64,000 bases of DNA, taken from Stenotrophomonas acidaminiphila (lineage in GTDB: Bacteria > Pseudomonadota > Gammaproteobacteria > Xanthomonadales > Xanthomonadaceae). The first letter of the stretch is position 1; every line of letters starts with the position of its first letter. The stretch lies in contig NZ_LDJO01000014.1 in NCBI RefSeq assembly GCF_001431595.1, positions 62,001-126,000 of the forward strand. Direction: 5' to 3'. Positions 49,694 to 57,749 of this stretch are shown piece by piece. Made by a program: the position numbers and the translations under genes. A model generated the notes under the pieces. The model did no database searches. It was not told the DNA's origin and saw nothing but the letters and a program-made list of their open reading frames with translations.

Positions 49694-50317
49694 TCACGGT
49701 GGCGGGTTTCCGGCAGCCAGGCGCCGGTACAGGCGATCCAGTGCTTCCACCTGCGGCTGCAGGTGTTCCGGGTGCCCGTCGTTGACGATCACGTCGTCGG
49801 CCAGTTCCAGCCGCTGCGCGCGGCTGGCCTGGGCCTGGATCATGCGTGTCGCCAGGGCGGTGTCGATGCTGTCGCGCTGGAGCAGGCGGGCGTGGCGCAC
49901 CGTTTCGGCGGCGTCGACCACCACGATCCGGTCCAGCCAGGGATAGGTGGCCCGGCCACCGGCTTCGGCCAGCAACGGGACCGCGGCGATGGCATAGGGG
50001 CTTTCCGCGGCCTGGCAGGCCTCCCGCACGCGGGTGCGGATGGCCGGGTGGGTGATGGCTTCCAGTGCCCGGCGTTCCTCGTCGTTGCCGAACACGTGCT
50101 CGCGCAGTCGTGCCCGGTCGAGCGTGCCGTCGGCCAGCAGCATCGCGCTGCCGAAGCGGCGGCTGATCTGTTCCAGTGCGGGGCTGCCCGGGGCCACGAC
50201 CTCGCGCGCGGCGACGTCCGCGTCGGCCACCACGATGCCCAGCGCCTCGAAGCGCCGCGTGACCTCGCTCTTGCCCGAGGCGATGCCGCCGGTAAGCCCG
50301 ACGATGAACCTGCTCAT
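49694..50317 (-). CDS. coaE: Dephospho-CoA kinase
   Basis: Last step of coenzyme A synthesis. The 207-residue P-loop kinase has GLTGGIASGKSEVTRRF at the N-terminus, VVADADVAAREVV with the catalytic Asp, ITHPAIRTRVRE and VPLLAEAGGRATYPWLDRIVVVDA. It is the third gene of the minus-strand pilC-pilD-coaE set, an order that is conserved in many Gammaproteobacteria. The gap to pilD is 46 bases. It converges with the histidine kinase gene. Confidence 0.95.
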   Translation of the reverse strand: MSRFIVGLTGGIASGKSEVTRRFEALGIVVADADVAAREVVAPGSPALEQISRRFGSAMLLADGTLDRARLREHVFGNDEERRALEAITHPAIRTRVREACQAAESPYAIAAVPLLAEAGGRATYPWLDRIVVVDAAETVRHARLLQRDSIDTALATRMIQAQASRAQRLELADDVIVNDGHPEHLQPQVEALDRLYRRLAAGNPPP

Positions 50318-50363
50318 GCGCAGCGGCCCGCCGCCGTGGGGTGGCCGCGGTCGCCGGGCGTGT

Positions 50364-51227
50364 TCACGCCAGGCCGGCCCACTGCCGGTAAGCGGCGATC
50401 ATCGGGTCACCCCACATGAAGACCAGCCAGCCGGCGATGGCCAGGTAGGGGCCGAACGGGATGGGCGTGGCGCGGTCGCGTCCGCGCGCGTACAGCCAGA
50501 CCGAGCCGACGATGGCGCCCACCAGCGAGGACAGCAGGATGATCGGCAGGATGCCCTTCAGTCCGCACCAGGCACCCAGCGCCGCCAGCAGCTTGAAATC
50601 GCCGTGGCCCATGCCTTCCTTGCCTGTGATCTGCTTGAACAGCCACCACACGGTCCATAGCGACAGGTAGCCCACCGCGGCACCGATCAGTGCAGGTTTG
50701 GTGGGCATGTACAGGTTGTCCATGCTGCCGATCAGTCCCAGCCACATCAGCGGCAGGGTCAGCTGGTCGGGCAGCAGCTGGGTGCGCAGGTCGATGCCGG
50801 ACAGCGCGATCAGGAAGCAGGTCAGGACGATCGCACCGAAGCCCTGCCAGCCGAAACCGAACTGCCACACGCTGGCCAGCACCAGTACGGCGGTCACCAG
50901 TTCAACCAGCGGGTACTGGATGGAGATCGGCGCCTGGCAATGGCGGCAGCGTCCCCGCTGCAGCAGCCAGCTGAACAGCGGGATGTTCTCGTACCAGCTC
51001 AGCTTGTGCTTGCAGTGCGGGCAATGCGACGGCTCCACCACCACGCCCGGCGGGGGTGGCTCGTAGATGTCCGGCTCACCGAGGATCTCGCGCGCATCGC
51101 GCTTCCATTGCCACTCCATGCGCCGGGGCAGGCGCAGGATCACAACGTTGAGGAAGCTGCCGATCAGCAACCCCAGTCCGGCGGCGGCGGGGTAGCCGAT
51201 GCCGGGATGCTGGTCGAGAAATGCCAT
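50364..51227 (-). CDS. pilD: Type IV prepilin peptidase / N-methyltransferase
   Basis: Cleaves the leader of type IV pilins and methylates the new N-terminal Phe, in the inner membrane. The 287-residue protein has the zinc-binding Cys pairs in HCPHCKHKLSW and GRCRHCQAP, and the two catalytic aspartates in ALSGIDLRTQLLPD and MGHGDFKLL. About eight membrane helices are present. Its substrates, two pilins, are encoded 1.7-2.5 kb away. It lies seven bases downstream of pilC. Confidence 0.96.
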   Translation of the reverse strand: MAFLDQHPGIGYPAAAGLGLLIGSFLNVVILRLPRRMEWQWKRDAREILGEPDIYEPPPPGVVVEPSHCPHCKHKLSWYENIPLFSWLLQRGRCRHCQAPISIQYPLVELVTAVLVLASVWQFGFGWQGFGAIVLTCFLIALSGIDLRTQLLPDQLTLPLMWLGLIGSMDNLYMPTKPALIGAAVGYLSLWTVWWLFKQITGKEGMGHGDFKLLAALGAWCGLKGILPIILLSSLVGAIVGSVWLYARGRDRATPIPFGPYLAIAGWLVFMWGDPMIAAYRQWAGLA

Positions 51228-51234
51228 GGGTCAA

Positions 51235-52497
51235 TTATCCAACTACAGAGGCGAGCTTGAAGATGGGCAGATACATGCCGACGACCATGCTGCCGACGAC
51301 CACACCGATGAACACCATGATCATCGGTTCGATCAGGCTGCTCAAGGCATCGACGGCATTGTTCACTTCCTGCTCGAAGTACTCGGCCACCTTGAACAGC
51401 ATGGTGTCCAGGGCACCGGCTTCTTCGCCGATGGCGGTCATCTGCACCACCATGTGCGGGAACAGGTTCACCTGCTTCATGGCCATGTTCACCGGGTAGC
51501 CCACCGCCACGTCGTCGCGCATGCGGAAGACGGCGTCCTCGTAGGTCTTGTTGCCGGTGGCGCCGGCGACGATGCCCAGCGCTTCGACCAGCGGGACGCC
51601 GGCCTTGAACGTCACCGCCGTGGTCCGGGCGAAACGGGCGATGGAGCTGTTGTGCATGATCTGGCCGATCACCGGTACCTTCAGGATCAGCCGGTCCATT
51701 GCGTACTGCATCTTAGGAGTGCGCTTGTAGGCGAAGATGGAGCCGCCGACGCCCACGATCACCACCAGCAGGATGAGCCACCACCAGCTGACCATGAAGC
51801 GCGATGCCGCCACGATCATCTGGGTGAACACGGGCAGATCGGTACCGAAGCTCTTGAAGATGTCCTCGAACTGAGGGACGACCCACATCAGCAGGACCGC
51901 ACTGACCAGGATCGCTACCACGATGACCATCGCCGGGTAGAACAATGCCTTCTTGATCTTGCCTTTCAGCGTTTCCAGGTTTTCCTGGTAGTTGGCGATG
52001 GTTTCGAGCACGGTTTCCAGCACGCCGGCACCTTCGCCGGCCCGTACCAGGTTGCGGTACAACTCGTCGAATTGCACCGGGTGCTTGCTGATGGCTTCGT
52101 ACAGCGAGGAGCCGCCTTCCAGGTCGGCGCGGACCTGCCCGACCAGCTTGGCCATGCGTGGGTTCTTATGGCCGCTGCCGATGATCTCCAGCGCGCTCAC
52201 GATGGGCACGCCGGACTTCATCATCGTCGCCATCTGACGGCTGAAGAAGGCGATGTCCCGGGGTTTGATGGCTTTACCGGCGGCCCCGAACAACGGCTTG
52301 GGCTTGGGTTTGACCACCGTGGGGGTGATGCCCTGCTTGCGCAGTTCCGCGCGCAGCAGGTTGGCGTTGCGGGCGTCCTGTTCGCCCTTCATCTTCACGC
52401 CCCGCTTGTCGGTCCCCTCCCAGACAAATGGTTGCATCAGGCTGGTGCCGCGTGCGACTGGCTCTTTGTTGTTCACTGCGCTTCGGGTAACAGACAT
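51235..52497 (-). CDS. pilC: Type IV pilus inner-membrane platform protein PilC
   Basis: Platform protein of the type IV pilus assembly motor. The 420-residue protein has an N-terminal cytoplasmic part (FVWEGTDKRGVKMKGEQDA) and two T2SSF domains (FFSRQMATMMKSGVPIVSALE and FARTTAVTFKAGVPLVEALG) with three or four membrane helices, the last at IMVFIGVVVGSMVVGMYLPIF. The start ATG at 52497 has GGGGAGAAG before it. pilC faces away from the pilin genes across a 413-base control region. The ATPase pilB, usually next to pilC, is not in the window. Confidence 0.95.
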   Translation of the reverse strand: MSVTRSAVNNKEPVARGTSLMQPFVWEGTDKRGVKMKGEQDARNANLLRAELRKQGITPTVVKPKPKPLFGAAGKAIKPRDIAFFSRQMATMMKSGVPIVSALEIIGSGHKNPRMAKLVGQVRADLEGGSSLYEAISKHPVQFDELYRNLVRAGEGAGVLETVLETIANYQENLETLKGKIKKALFYPAMVIVVAILVSAVLLMWVVPQFEDIFKSFGTDLPVFTQMIVAASRFMVSWWWLILLVVIVGVGGSIFAYKRTPKMQYAMDRLILKVPVIGQIMHNSSIARFARTTAVTFKAGVPLVEALGIVAGATGNKTYEDAVFRMRDDVAVGYPVNMAMKQVNLFPHMVVQMTAIGEEAGALDTMLFKVAEYFEQEVNNAVDALSSLIEPMIMVFIGVVVGSMVVGMYLPIFKLASVVG

Positions 52498-52700
52498 CGC
52501 TCTTCTCCCCATCCGGCCGCTCCCCGGGCCGGATAACCACCGCATGGTAACTGGTCCATGGAGGAGCGACATCCTAGTCTTCGGCAAGCGTGTCGATCAT
52601 CACGCTCCATGTCTGAGGCTGGGCCACCTGGATTCCAGGGAGACGAGCTTGGCGGCCCCTAGGCAACCGGTCGCGACAATTGCAGCACCATGGAGGCTGA

Positions 52701-52737
52701 GGCAAGGGCGCAATGTGACGCGGTGCGTCACCTTGCC
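52701..52737. promoter_or_regulatory. Nested dyad upstream of the first pilin promoter
   Basis: A perfect 7-base inverted repeat, GTGACGC-GGT-GCGTCAC (52715-52731), is flanked by GGCAAG (52701-52706) and CTTGCC (52732-52737). It is about 110 bases upstream of the sigma-54 promoter, where an enhancer-binding activator such as PilR would bind. The remaining bases of the 413-base pilC-pilin gap show no gene. Confidence 0.4.
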
Positions 52738-52827
52738 GGGTTTGTCGCAGAATCATCAACGTGGGCTTTTCTTCCCAGTGAATGCTGCCATCATGGCGAC
52801 CGGGGGACATGGCGGCTGCGGGCATCT

Positions 52828-52843
52828 TGGCACGTATCCTGCT
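52828..52843 (+). promoter_or_regulatory. Sigma-54 promoter of the first pilin gene
   Basis: TGGCACG-TATC-CTGCT matches the -24/-12 consensus TGGCACG-N4-TTGCW except at one base. The GG and GC cores are 12 bases apart. The start of transcription would be near 52854, with a leader of about 57 bases. RpoN/PilR control of pilA is well established in related bacteria. Confidence 0.8.
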
Positions 52844-52910
52844 GTGCAACTCCATACCGGGCGGGCGACGGCCCACCGCGTTTTACCACCAACCTCTAGG
52901 GGATGTACCA

Positions 52911-53255
52911 ATGAAGAAGCTGCAGAAGGGCTTTACCCTGATCGAACTGATGATCGTGGTTGCGATCATCGCCATCTTGGCTGCCATCGCGCTGCCTGCC
53001 TACAACAACTATCGCGTGCGCGCTGCGGAAGGCGCATGTGCTGCCGAGGCCAAGGCATACATGAACTCGGCCGTGGCAGCCATTCAGGGCGAAATGGGTT
53101 CGGTCCCGTCGTTCCCGGCCAAGGCTTGCTCCAGCATAGGCACGGCGTTGACCAGCACCACGATCAGCGGTACCTCGACGTTTACGCCGAAGGACCCGGG
53201 CACCAAGACCACCGTTTGCGACAACGCCAGCGCAAGCTGCAACAAGCCGTCCTGA
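52911..53255 (+). CDS. pilA: Type IVa major pilin (copy 1)
   Basis: A short, 114-residue prepilin. The leader MKKLQKG is cut before F8, giving [20 protein letters not shown] with Glu5 of the mature protein. Four cysteines sit at 43, 73, 103 and 110; the last pair forms the usual C-terminal loop. Residues 74-92 are exceptionally rich in Ser/Thr (12 of 19), a possible target for O-glycosylation by the enzymes encoded downstream. The mature length of 107 is well below the roughly 150 of P. aeruginosa PilA. The ATG at 52911 is fixed by the leader. It has its own sigma-54 promoter and terminator. Confidence 0.95.
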   Translation: MKKLQKGFTLIELMIVVAIIAILAAIALPAYNNYRVRAAEGACAAEAKAYMNSAVAAIQGEMGSVPSFPAKACSSIGTALTSTTISGTSTFTPKDPGTKTTVCDNASASCNKPS

Positions 53256-53282
53256 TGCTTCTCGTGAGCTAATGTTTCAGGG

Positions 53283-53315
53283 AAGCCCCTCCAACAATCG
53301 AGGGGCTTTCTTTTT
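53283..53315 (+). terminator. Intrinsic terminator between the two pilin genes
   Basis: A perfect 9-bp stem (AAGCCCCTC / GAGGGGCTT) with an 8-base loop, followed by TCTTTTT. It lies 27 bases after the first pilin stop, so each pilin gene is a separate transcription unit. Confidence 0.88.
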
Positions 53316-53334
53316 GTCCGGGTTTGGATCCGGA

Positions 53335-53350
53335 TGGCCTGATTTTTGCT
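53335..53350 (+). promoter_or_regulatory. Sigma-54 promoter of the second pilin gene
   Basis: TGGCCTG-ATTT-TTGCT matches the -24/-12 consensus at both cores (GG at 53336-53337, GC at 53348-53349, 12 bases apart). It lies just after the first pilin's terminator and 49 bases before the second pilin's ATG. Confidence 0.72.
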
Positions 53351-53398
53351 GGTGCTCCAGTCGACTTTATTCATCCAATCAAGCAGGGGGAAGGTGTC

Positions 53399-53731
53399 AT
53401 GTCCAACGGTGAGCGGGGCTTCACTTTGATCGAACTGATGATTGTGGTCGCGATCATCGCCATTCTGGCCGCCATTGCTTTGCCGGCATACAACAGTTAT
53501 CGCATCAAGGCCGCCGAAGGTGCATGTCAGGCAGAAATGAAAAATTACGCGAATTTCTCCCTTGCCACCATTCAGAACGGAGAGAGTCCGAACTCTGCCC
53601 CCAAGAGGGCGTGCAGTCTGGCGGATGATGCGAGCTCCATTGGTGTGAACATCACCGGCACGCCGAAAGCTCCAGGCGTCAAGCTCACCACTTGCGACAT
53701 GAACACTGGTAACTGCACCGTAGGTTCCTGA
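53399..53731 (+). CDS. Type IVa pilin (copy 2)
   Basis: A 110-residue prepilin. The leader MSNGERG is cut before F8, and the next 28 residues ([10 protein letters not shown] through the helix to LPAYNSYR) are almost identical to copy 1. The four cysteines keep the same pattern (43, 72, 99, 106), but the globular part has diverged and lacks the dense Ser/Thr stretch. GGGGGAAGG lies before the ATG. It has its own sigma-54 promoter. It may be an alternative major pilin or a minor subunit. The start is fixed by the leader peptide. Confidence 0.93.
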   Translation: MSNGERGFTLIELMIVVAIIAILAAIALPAYNSYRIKAAEGACQAEMKNYANFSLATIQNGESPNSAPKRACSLADDASSIGVNITGTPKAPGVKLTTCDMNTGNCTVGS

Positions 53732-53745
53732 GTTTCCGATTGGAT

Positions 53746-53769
53746 TTCGGGAAGAGGCCTTGTCCCGAA
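53746..53769 (+). other. Hairpin directly after the second pilin gene
   Basis: A 7-bp perfect stem (TTCGGGA / TCCCGAA) with a 10-base loop, 14 bases past the pilin stop and without a T-tract. It may attenuate read-through into the membrane protein gene, and it argues against translation starting at the ATG at 53774. Confidence 0.4.
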
Positions 53770-53800
53770 TGAAATGAATATCCAGAAAGATGGGCGGTAT

Positions 53801-55714
53801 ATGTCAGAACCGTCGGCTGGCGTGCTCCCTGCTTCAGGAGGGCGTGTGCTGAAGATGGCCAGAGCGCGGCTCGTGGAGCTTGCAGTAGCGGGATTGTTGG
53901 CGGTGTGTCTGGCTCTGCTGAAGGGGCGATATCTTGGTATCGGGCATGACAGCCTCCTGTACCTGGGGCAGGTGCTGGAGTATCTGTACCCAGAGTCCCT
54001 CCAGCACGACTTGTTTTTCATCTATGGCAGCCAGGCGTCCTTCACGGTTTTTCCTTGGCTGGTTGCCCGGCTGGCTGAATATGTTGGATATGGAGCCGTC
54101 TTTATCTGGCTTTCTGCCATCGGCCTCGGTGCCTTCTGGTTTGCAAGCTGGGGTCTGGTGGTCAGGCTCTTGCCAGGAGAGTCTGGCTTTTACGGTTTGC
54201 TGGCTTTGCTCCTGCTTCCTTCCAGCTATGGCGCCTGGGAAATATTCCACTACGCCGAGCCGTTCCTGACTGGCAGAACATTTGCCGAGCCGCTTTCGCT
54301 GTTTGCGTTGATGCTGCTGGTTTCGGGGCGTTGCTGGGTGGCAGCCATCGTTGGGCTTGTCGCGGTGGCCATGCACCCATTGCAGGCGTTGCCGGCAGGC
54401 GTTGTCGCATGGTTATGGCTGGCAGCAGGAGACCGGCGTTGGTTGCATGCGCTGTGGGCGTTGGCGGGGACGGTCGCATTGGGAGCGCTGGCGCCGCAAT
54501 GGCATTTCCTGTTCGACGTCATGGATGCCCAGTGGCGCGCGCAGGTGATGCTGCGTAGCGCGCATGTGTTCCTGGGGAACGCCAGTGTCGGCGACTGGTA
54601 TTACCTGCTGACGGATATGTTCGTCGTAGCGGTGGCCTTCGGGTACGCGCAGGGAGTTCTCCGGCGTTATCTGGGGTCAGTGCTGGTCGCGAGCATAGCC
54701 CTGGTTTTGCTCAGCCTTCTGCTGGTCGATGCCCTGCACCTGGCATGGCCGGCGCGCCTGCAGCTTTGGCGGGTGCATTGGCTGTTGCATTGGTCTGCGA
54801 TGATGGTGCTGCCGTGGTTGGGGTTGGTTATATGGAGTACCTTCAGCTGGCGGCGTATCGGGTTGTTTGCCTGCGTCGTAGCGCTAGGTTTCCTGCCGGG
54901 AGCGGCTCATCCACTCACGCCTGGGATCGCGCTGTTGTACCTGGCCTGGCCACGCCTGGAACACCATCTCGGCCCAGGCATTCAAAACATGCTGGTCTTG
55001 TCGGTGATGGGAGCGGCGTTCGCCCACGTACTTGGTCAGGCGATTTCGCTGCTGCCTCCATGGCAAGGGGCGATGAGCGGATTCTGGCTTGGCCGCTTGG
55101 CTGAGAACCTGATGCCGATATGGCTGGTTCCTGCGGTTGTTGTCGGTATCTGGCTATGGAGAAAGGGCCGGGGCAAAGGGCTGTTGGGGGGAGTGTTGAT
55201 CATTGGCGGGGGATGCGCGTTCCTGCAATGGGATGGACGGCCGCCGATCCAGCGCGATTTCACCGACATGCAGCCGCAAGAGCCTCCTCCGTTTGGTGTC
55301 GAGGTTGCTCCCGATGCCCAGTTGCTTTGGCTGGGGGAGGTGCTGCCAGTGTGGAGCGTGATGAAGCGACCGAGCTATATCAGTTCGCCACAGATGGCGG
55401 GAATCGTGTTCAGCCGGCGAACATCAATGGAGGCATTCAGGCGCAAGGAGCAGATGCATGTGCGTGATGGCGGTGGACGGGATTGTCGCTTGGTAGTTCT
55501 GCCGGATGAGCCTTACACCCGCTGCAAGCCCGATGAAGCAGCCATCCGCAATGCCTGCGGGCAGGCGGGCGGGGCCTTGGCGTTCGTCGTACTGCCGTAC
55601 CGCCTGCGTAGTGCTCCAGTTGGGACGTGGGTGCCATCGCGGAGGAACGCTGGGGCGTATCATCTCTACGCCTGCAAAAACCTGCTTGTGCAGGGTACGG
55701 GGAGTGGGGAGTGA
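53801..55714 (+). CDS. Polytopic membrane protein of GT-C glycosyltransferase type (paralog 1)
   Basis: About 637 residues with roughly ten membrane helices and a soluble C-terminal part. It is a clear paralog of the products at 59.4-61.2 and 61.2-63.1 kb. Shared marks are RYLGIGHDSLLYLGQ after the first helix (H49-D50), HDLFFIYGSQ, HPLQAL, DRRWLHALW, LQLWRVHWLLHW and four C-terminal cysteines. An acidic residue in the first outer loop is the catalytic feature of GT-C enzymes such as PMT and ArnT, so transfer of a sugar from a lipid carrier is likely, and the pilin is a candidate acceptor. The start is uncertain (ATG 53774, 53801 or 53855). Confidence 0.75.
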   Translation: MSEPSAGVLPASGGRVLKMARARLVELAVAGLLAVCLALLKGRYLGIGHDSLLYLGQVLEYLYPESLQHDLFFIYGSQASFTVFPWLVARLAEYVGYGAVFIWLSAIGLGAFWFASWGLVVRLLPGESGFYGLLALLLLPSSYGAWEIFHYAEPFLTGRTFAEPLSLFALMLLVSGRCWVAAIVGLVAVAMHPLQALPAGVVAWLWLAAGDRRWLHALWALAGTVALGALAPQWHFLFDVMDAQWRAQVMLRSAHVFLGNASVGDWYYLLTDMFVVAVAFGYAQGVLRRYLGSVLVASIALVLLSLLLVDALHLAWPARLQLWRVHWLLHWSAMMVLPWLGLVIWSTFSWRRIGLFACVVALGFLPGAAHPLTPGIALLYLAWPRLEHHLGPGIQNMLVLSVMGAAFAHVLGQAISLLPPWQGAMSGFWLGRLAENLMPIWLVPAVVVGIWLWRKGRGKGLLGGVLIIGGGCAFLQWDGRPPIQRDFTDMQPQEPPPFGVEVAPDAQLLWLGEVLPVWSVMKRPSYISSPQMAGIVFSRRTSMEAFRRKEQMHVRDGGGRDCRLVVLPDEPYTRCKPDEAAIRNACGQAGGALAFVVLPYRLRSAPVGTWVPSRRNAGAYHLYACKNLLVQGTGSGE

Positions 55715-56151
55715 AGAAGTTCTGGGGACGTATCGCGGACCATGACTTGGTCCGTTATCTGATCGCATCGTTGGTGGCGTTGGCGATGGACATGGCCGTG
55801 CTGTCATGTGGCCTCAGGCTGTTCCATCTGGCGCTGGGATGGGCTGCCACGTCAGGTTTCGTTGCCGGTGCTATTACCGCATACCTGCTGAGCATCAGGT
55901 GGGTGTTCCGGCAACGCGTGCTGGAGCGCGCGCCGATGGTTGAATTCCTCAGTTTCGTGGGCATCGGTGTGGCGGGACTGGGTGTCACCCAGATGGTCCT
56001 ATGGCTGGGAGCCACGAAGCTGGGATTGCTGCCGGAGATGGTGAAGCTGGCTGCTGCAGGCGCGACCTTTGCCTTCAATTATCTGGCCCGCAGATCGCTG
56101 CTGTTCATGGCCCGCTCGCGTATCATCGCCGGCGGGGAGAATCTGGTGTAA
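55711..56151 (+). CDS. GtrA-like membrane protein
   Basis: A 146-residue protein with four membrane helices and the GtrA family pattern: [21 protein letters not shown] in helix 1, [13 protein letters not shown] after helix 2, and [11 protein letters not shown] at the end of helix 4. GtrA proteins are thought to flip or help move polyprenyl-linked sugars across the inner membrane. It starts with GTG inside the stop of paralog 1 (GTGA) behind GGGGAG. The next gene begins two bases after its stop. The set is therefore one operon, which supports a lipid-linked sugar pathway. Confidence 0.88.
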   Translation: MKKFWGRIADHDLVRYLIASLVALAMDMAVLSCGLRLFHLALGWAATSGFVAGAITAYLLSIRWVFRQRVLERAPMVEFLSFVGIGVAGLGVTQMVLWLGATKLGLLPEMVKLAAAGATFAFNYLARRSLLFMARSRIIAGGENLV

Positions 56152-56153
56152 GC

Positions 56154-57686
56154 ATGCATTCAATCATCATTGTAGGCGGTGGTCCCGCTGGTCTTACCGC
56201 TGCGCTCGAACTGCAGGACGCGGGCATTGAGGACATCACCATCATCGAAGCCGATGCGCAGGTAGGTGGCATCTCGCGTACCGTAGCGCACCATGGCAAC
56301 CGCATCGACATCGGCGGCCATCGCTTTTTTTCCAAATCCGACTGGGTGATGGGCTGGTGGAGGAGCCTGATGCCGGTTGCTTCGCCTGCCGAGCTTGGGG
56401 GCGCGCGAGAACTGCGCTACCAAGGAAGCAGCGCCACGATCCCCGTGGCTACCGCTAGCGAAGCGGATGACGAAGTGCTGCTGCTTCGTACCCGGCTGTC
56501 ACGGATCTATTTCAACAAGCAGTTTTTCGATTATCCGCTCAAACTCAATCTCGAGACATTGCTCAAGCTCGGGCCGTGGAAGACTTTCACTTTCGGCATG
56601 AGCTATGTATGGGCTCGTGTCAATCCGCGTCGCCCCGAGGCGTCACTTGAGGACTTCCTGGTCAACCGTTTCGGCCGCATGCTGTATCGCCAGTTCTTCA
56701 AGGAGTACACGGAAAAGGTCTGGGGAGTCCCATGCGGCGAGATCAGTGCGGCCTGGGGTGCACAGCGCATCAAGAGCCTTTCCATACTCAAGGCCGTACT
56801 TCACGCGCTGCGTCGGATGGTGGGAGCTGGTGGGGATGCTGAGCAGACCTCCCTGATCGAGAGCTTCTTGTATCCCAAGTATGGTCCAGGACAGATGTGG
56901 GAGACGGCGGCGCAACGCTTCATGGCGCGAGGCGGCAAGTTGTTGATGCAAAGTCGCGTAGACCAGGTTGATATCGTGGATGGGCAAGTACGTGGCGTGG
57001 CGTATCGCGATGTGAACGATGTCAGTCATGTGCTGCCCTGTAGCCATCTGCTTTCTACGATGCCCATCAAGGAGTTGGTGCAAGCTTCAGTCGGAGCATG
57101 GACGCAGGAGGTGCGCGATATCGCCTGCAATCTTTCCTATCGCGATTTCATCACTGTGGGGCTTCTGTATCCCCGTGATGCCATGCCGCGCCGACTGGAT
57201 GACAACTGGATATACATCCAGGAGCCGGGAGTGAATGTCGGTCGGGTACAGATATTCAACAACTGGAGTCCATACATGGTGGCTGACGAATCCACCCTGT
57301 GGCTGGGACTTGAGTTTTTCTGCAGAGAGAGCGATGCGCTGTGGAGCATGGATGATGACGCACTGAAGGCGATGGCCCAGCAGGAGATGGTAAAGATCGG
57401 TCTGGTGAATGCAGATGTGGCCATGGATGCCGTGGTGCTGCGTGTTCCCAAGGCATATCCCGGCTATTTCGGTGAGGCCTACAGGCATTTCGATCGGTTG
57501 CAAGCTGCGCTTGATGCGGTGCCGAACCTGTACCTGATGGGGCGCAACGGCATGCATCGCTACAACAACCAGGATCATTCGATGCTGACCGCGCGCGAGG
57601 CTGCCAGGCAGATCGCGTGCGGTGAAATCGACAAGGCGAAGATATGGGCCATCAACGTGGATGACGAGTACCACGAAGAAAAGTAA
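56154..57686 (+). CDS. FAD-dependent oxidoreductase, UDP-galactopyranose mutase/protoporphyrinogen-oxidase-like
   Basis: A 510-residue flavoprotein. The N-terminal [18 protein letters not shown] is the ADP-binding fold. VGGISRTV and [10 protein letters not shown] are close to the corresponding UGM segments, and the C-terminal [19 protein letters not shown] closes the FAD site. It is longer than true UDP-galactopyranose mutase (about 380 residues) and belongs to a related amine-oxidase-type group often seen in polysaccharide loci. Conversion or oxidation of a nucleotide- or lipid-linked sugar is likely; the reaction is unknown. It starts two bases after gtrA. Confidence 0.8.
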   Translation: MHSIIIVGGGPAGLTAALELQDAGIEDITIIEADAQVGGISRTVAHHGNRIDIGGHRFFSKSDWVMGWWRSLMPVASPAELGGARELRYQGSSATIPVATASEADDEVLLLRTRLSRIYFNKQFFDYPLKLNLETLLKLGPWKTFTFGMSYVWARVNPRRPEASLEDFLVNRFGRMLYRQFFKEYTEKVWGVPCGEISAAWGAQRIKSLSILKAVLHALRRMVGAGGDAEQTSLIESFLYPKYGPGQMWETAAQRFMARGGKLLMQSRVDQVDIVDGQVRGVAYRDVNDVSHVLPCSHLLSTMPIKELVQASVGAWTQEVRDIACNLSYRDFITVGLLYPRDAMPRRLDDNWIYIQEPGVNVGRVQIFNNWSPYMVADESTLWLGLEFFCRESDALWSMDDDALKAMAQQEMVKIGLVNADVAMDAVVLRVPKAYPGYFGEAYRHFDRLQAALDAVPNLYLMGRNGMHRYNNQDHSMLTAREAARQIACGEIDKAKIWAINVDDEYHEEK

Positions 57687-57709
57687 GTGCTGCCTTTCCT
57701 CATGTGGCG

Positions 57710-57745
57710 AAAATAAAGAAGAGGAGCTTGGGCTCGTCTTTTTGC
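57710..57745. terminator. Bidirectional terminator between convergent genes
   Basis: The stem AAGAG-GAGC / GCTC-GTCTT has one mismatch and a 4-base loop. It is followed by TTT on the + strand and preceded by AAAATAAAGAA, which reads as a T-rich tail on the - strand. It serves the oxidoreductase and the opposite membrane protein gene. Confidence 0.7.
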
Positions 57746-57749
57746 AGTA

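Noticed and set aside
53774..53800. ATG at 53774 as the start of the first GT-C-like gene
   Set aside because: It follows a hairpin by four bases, has no ribosome-binding site and would give a longer N-terminus than in the paralogs. It cannot be excluded fully.
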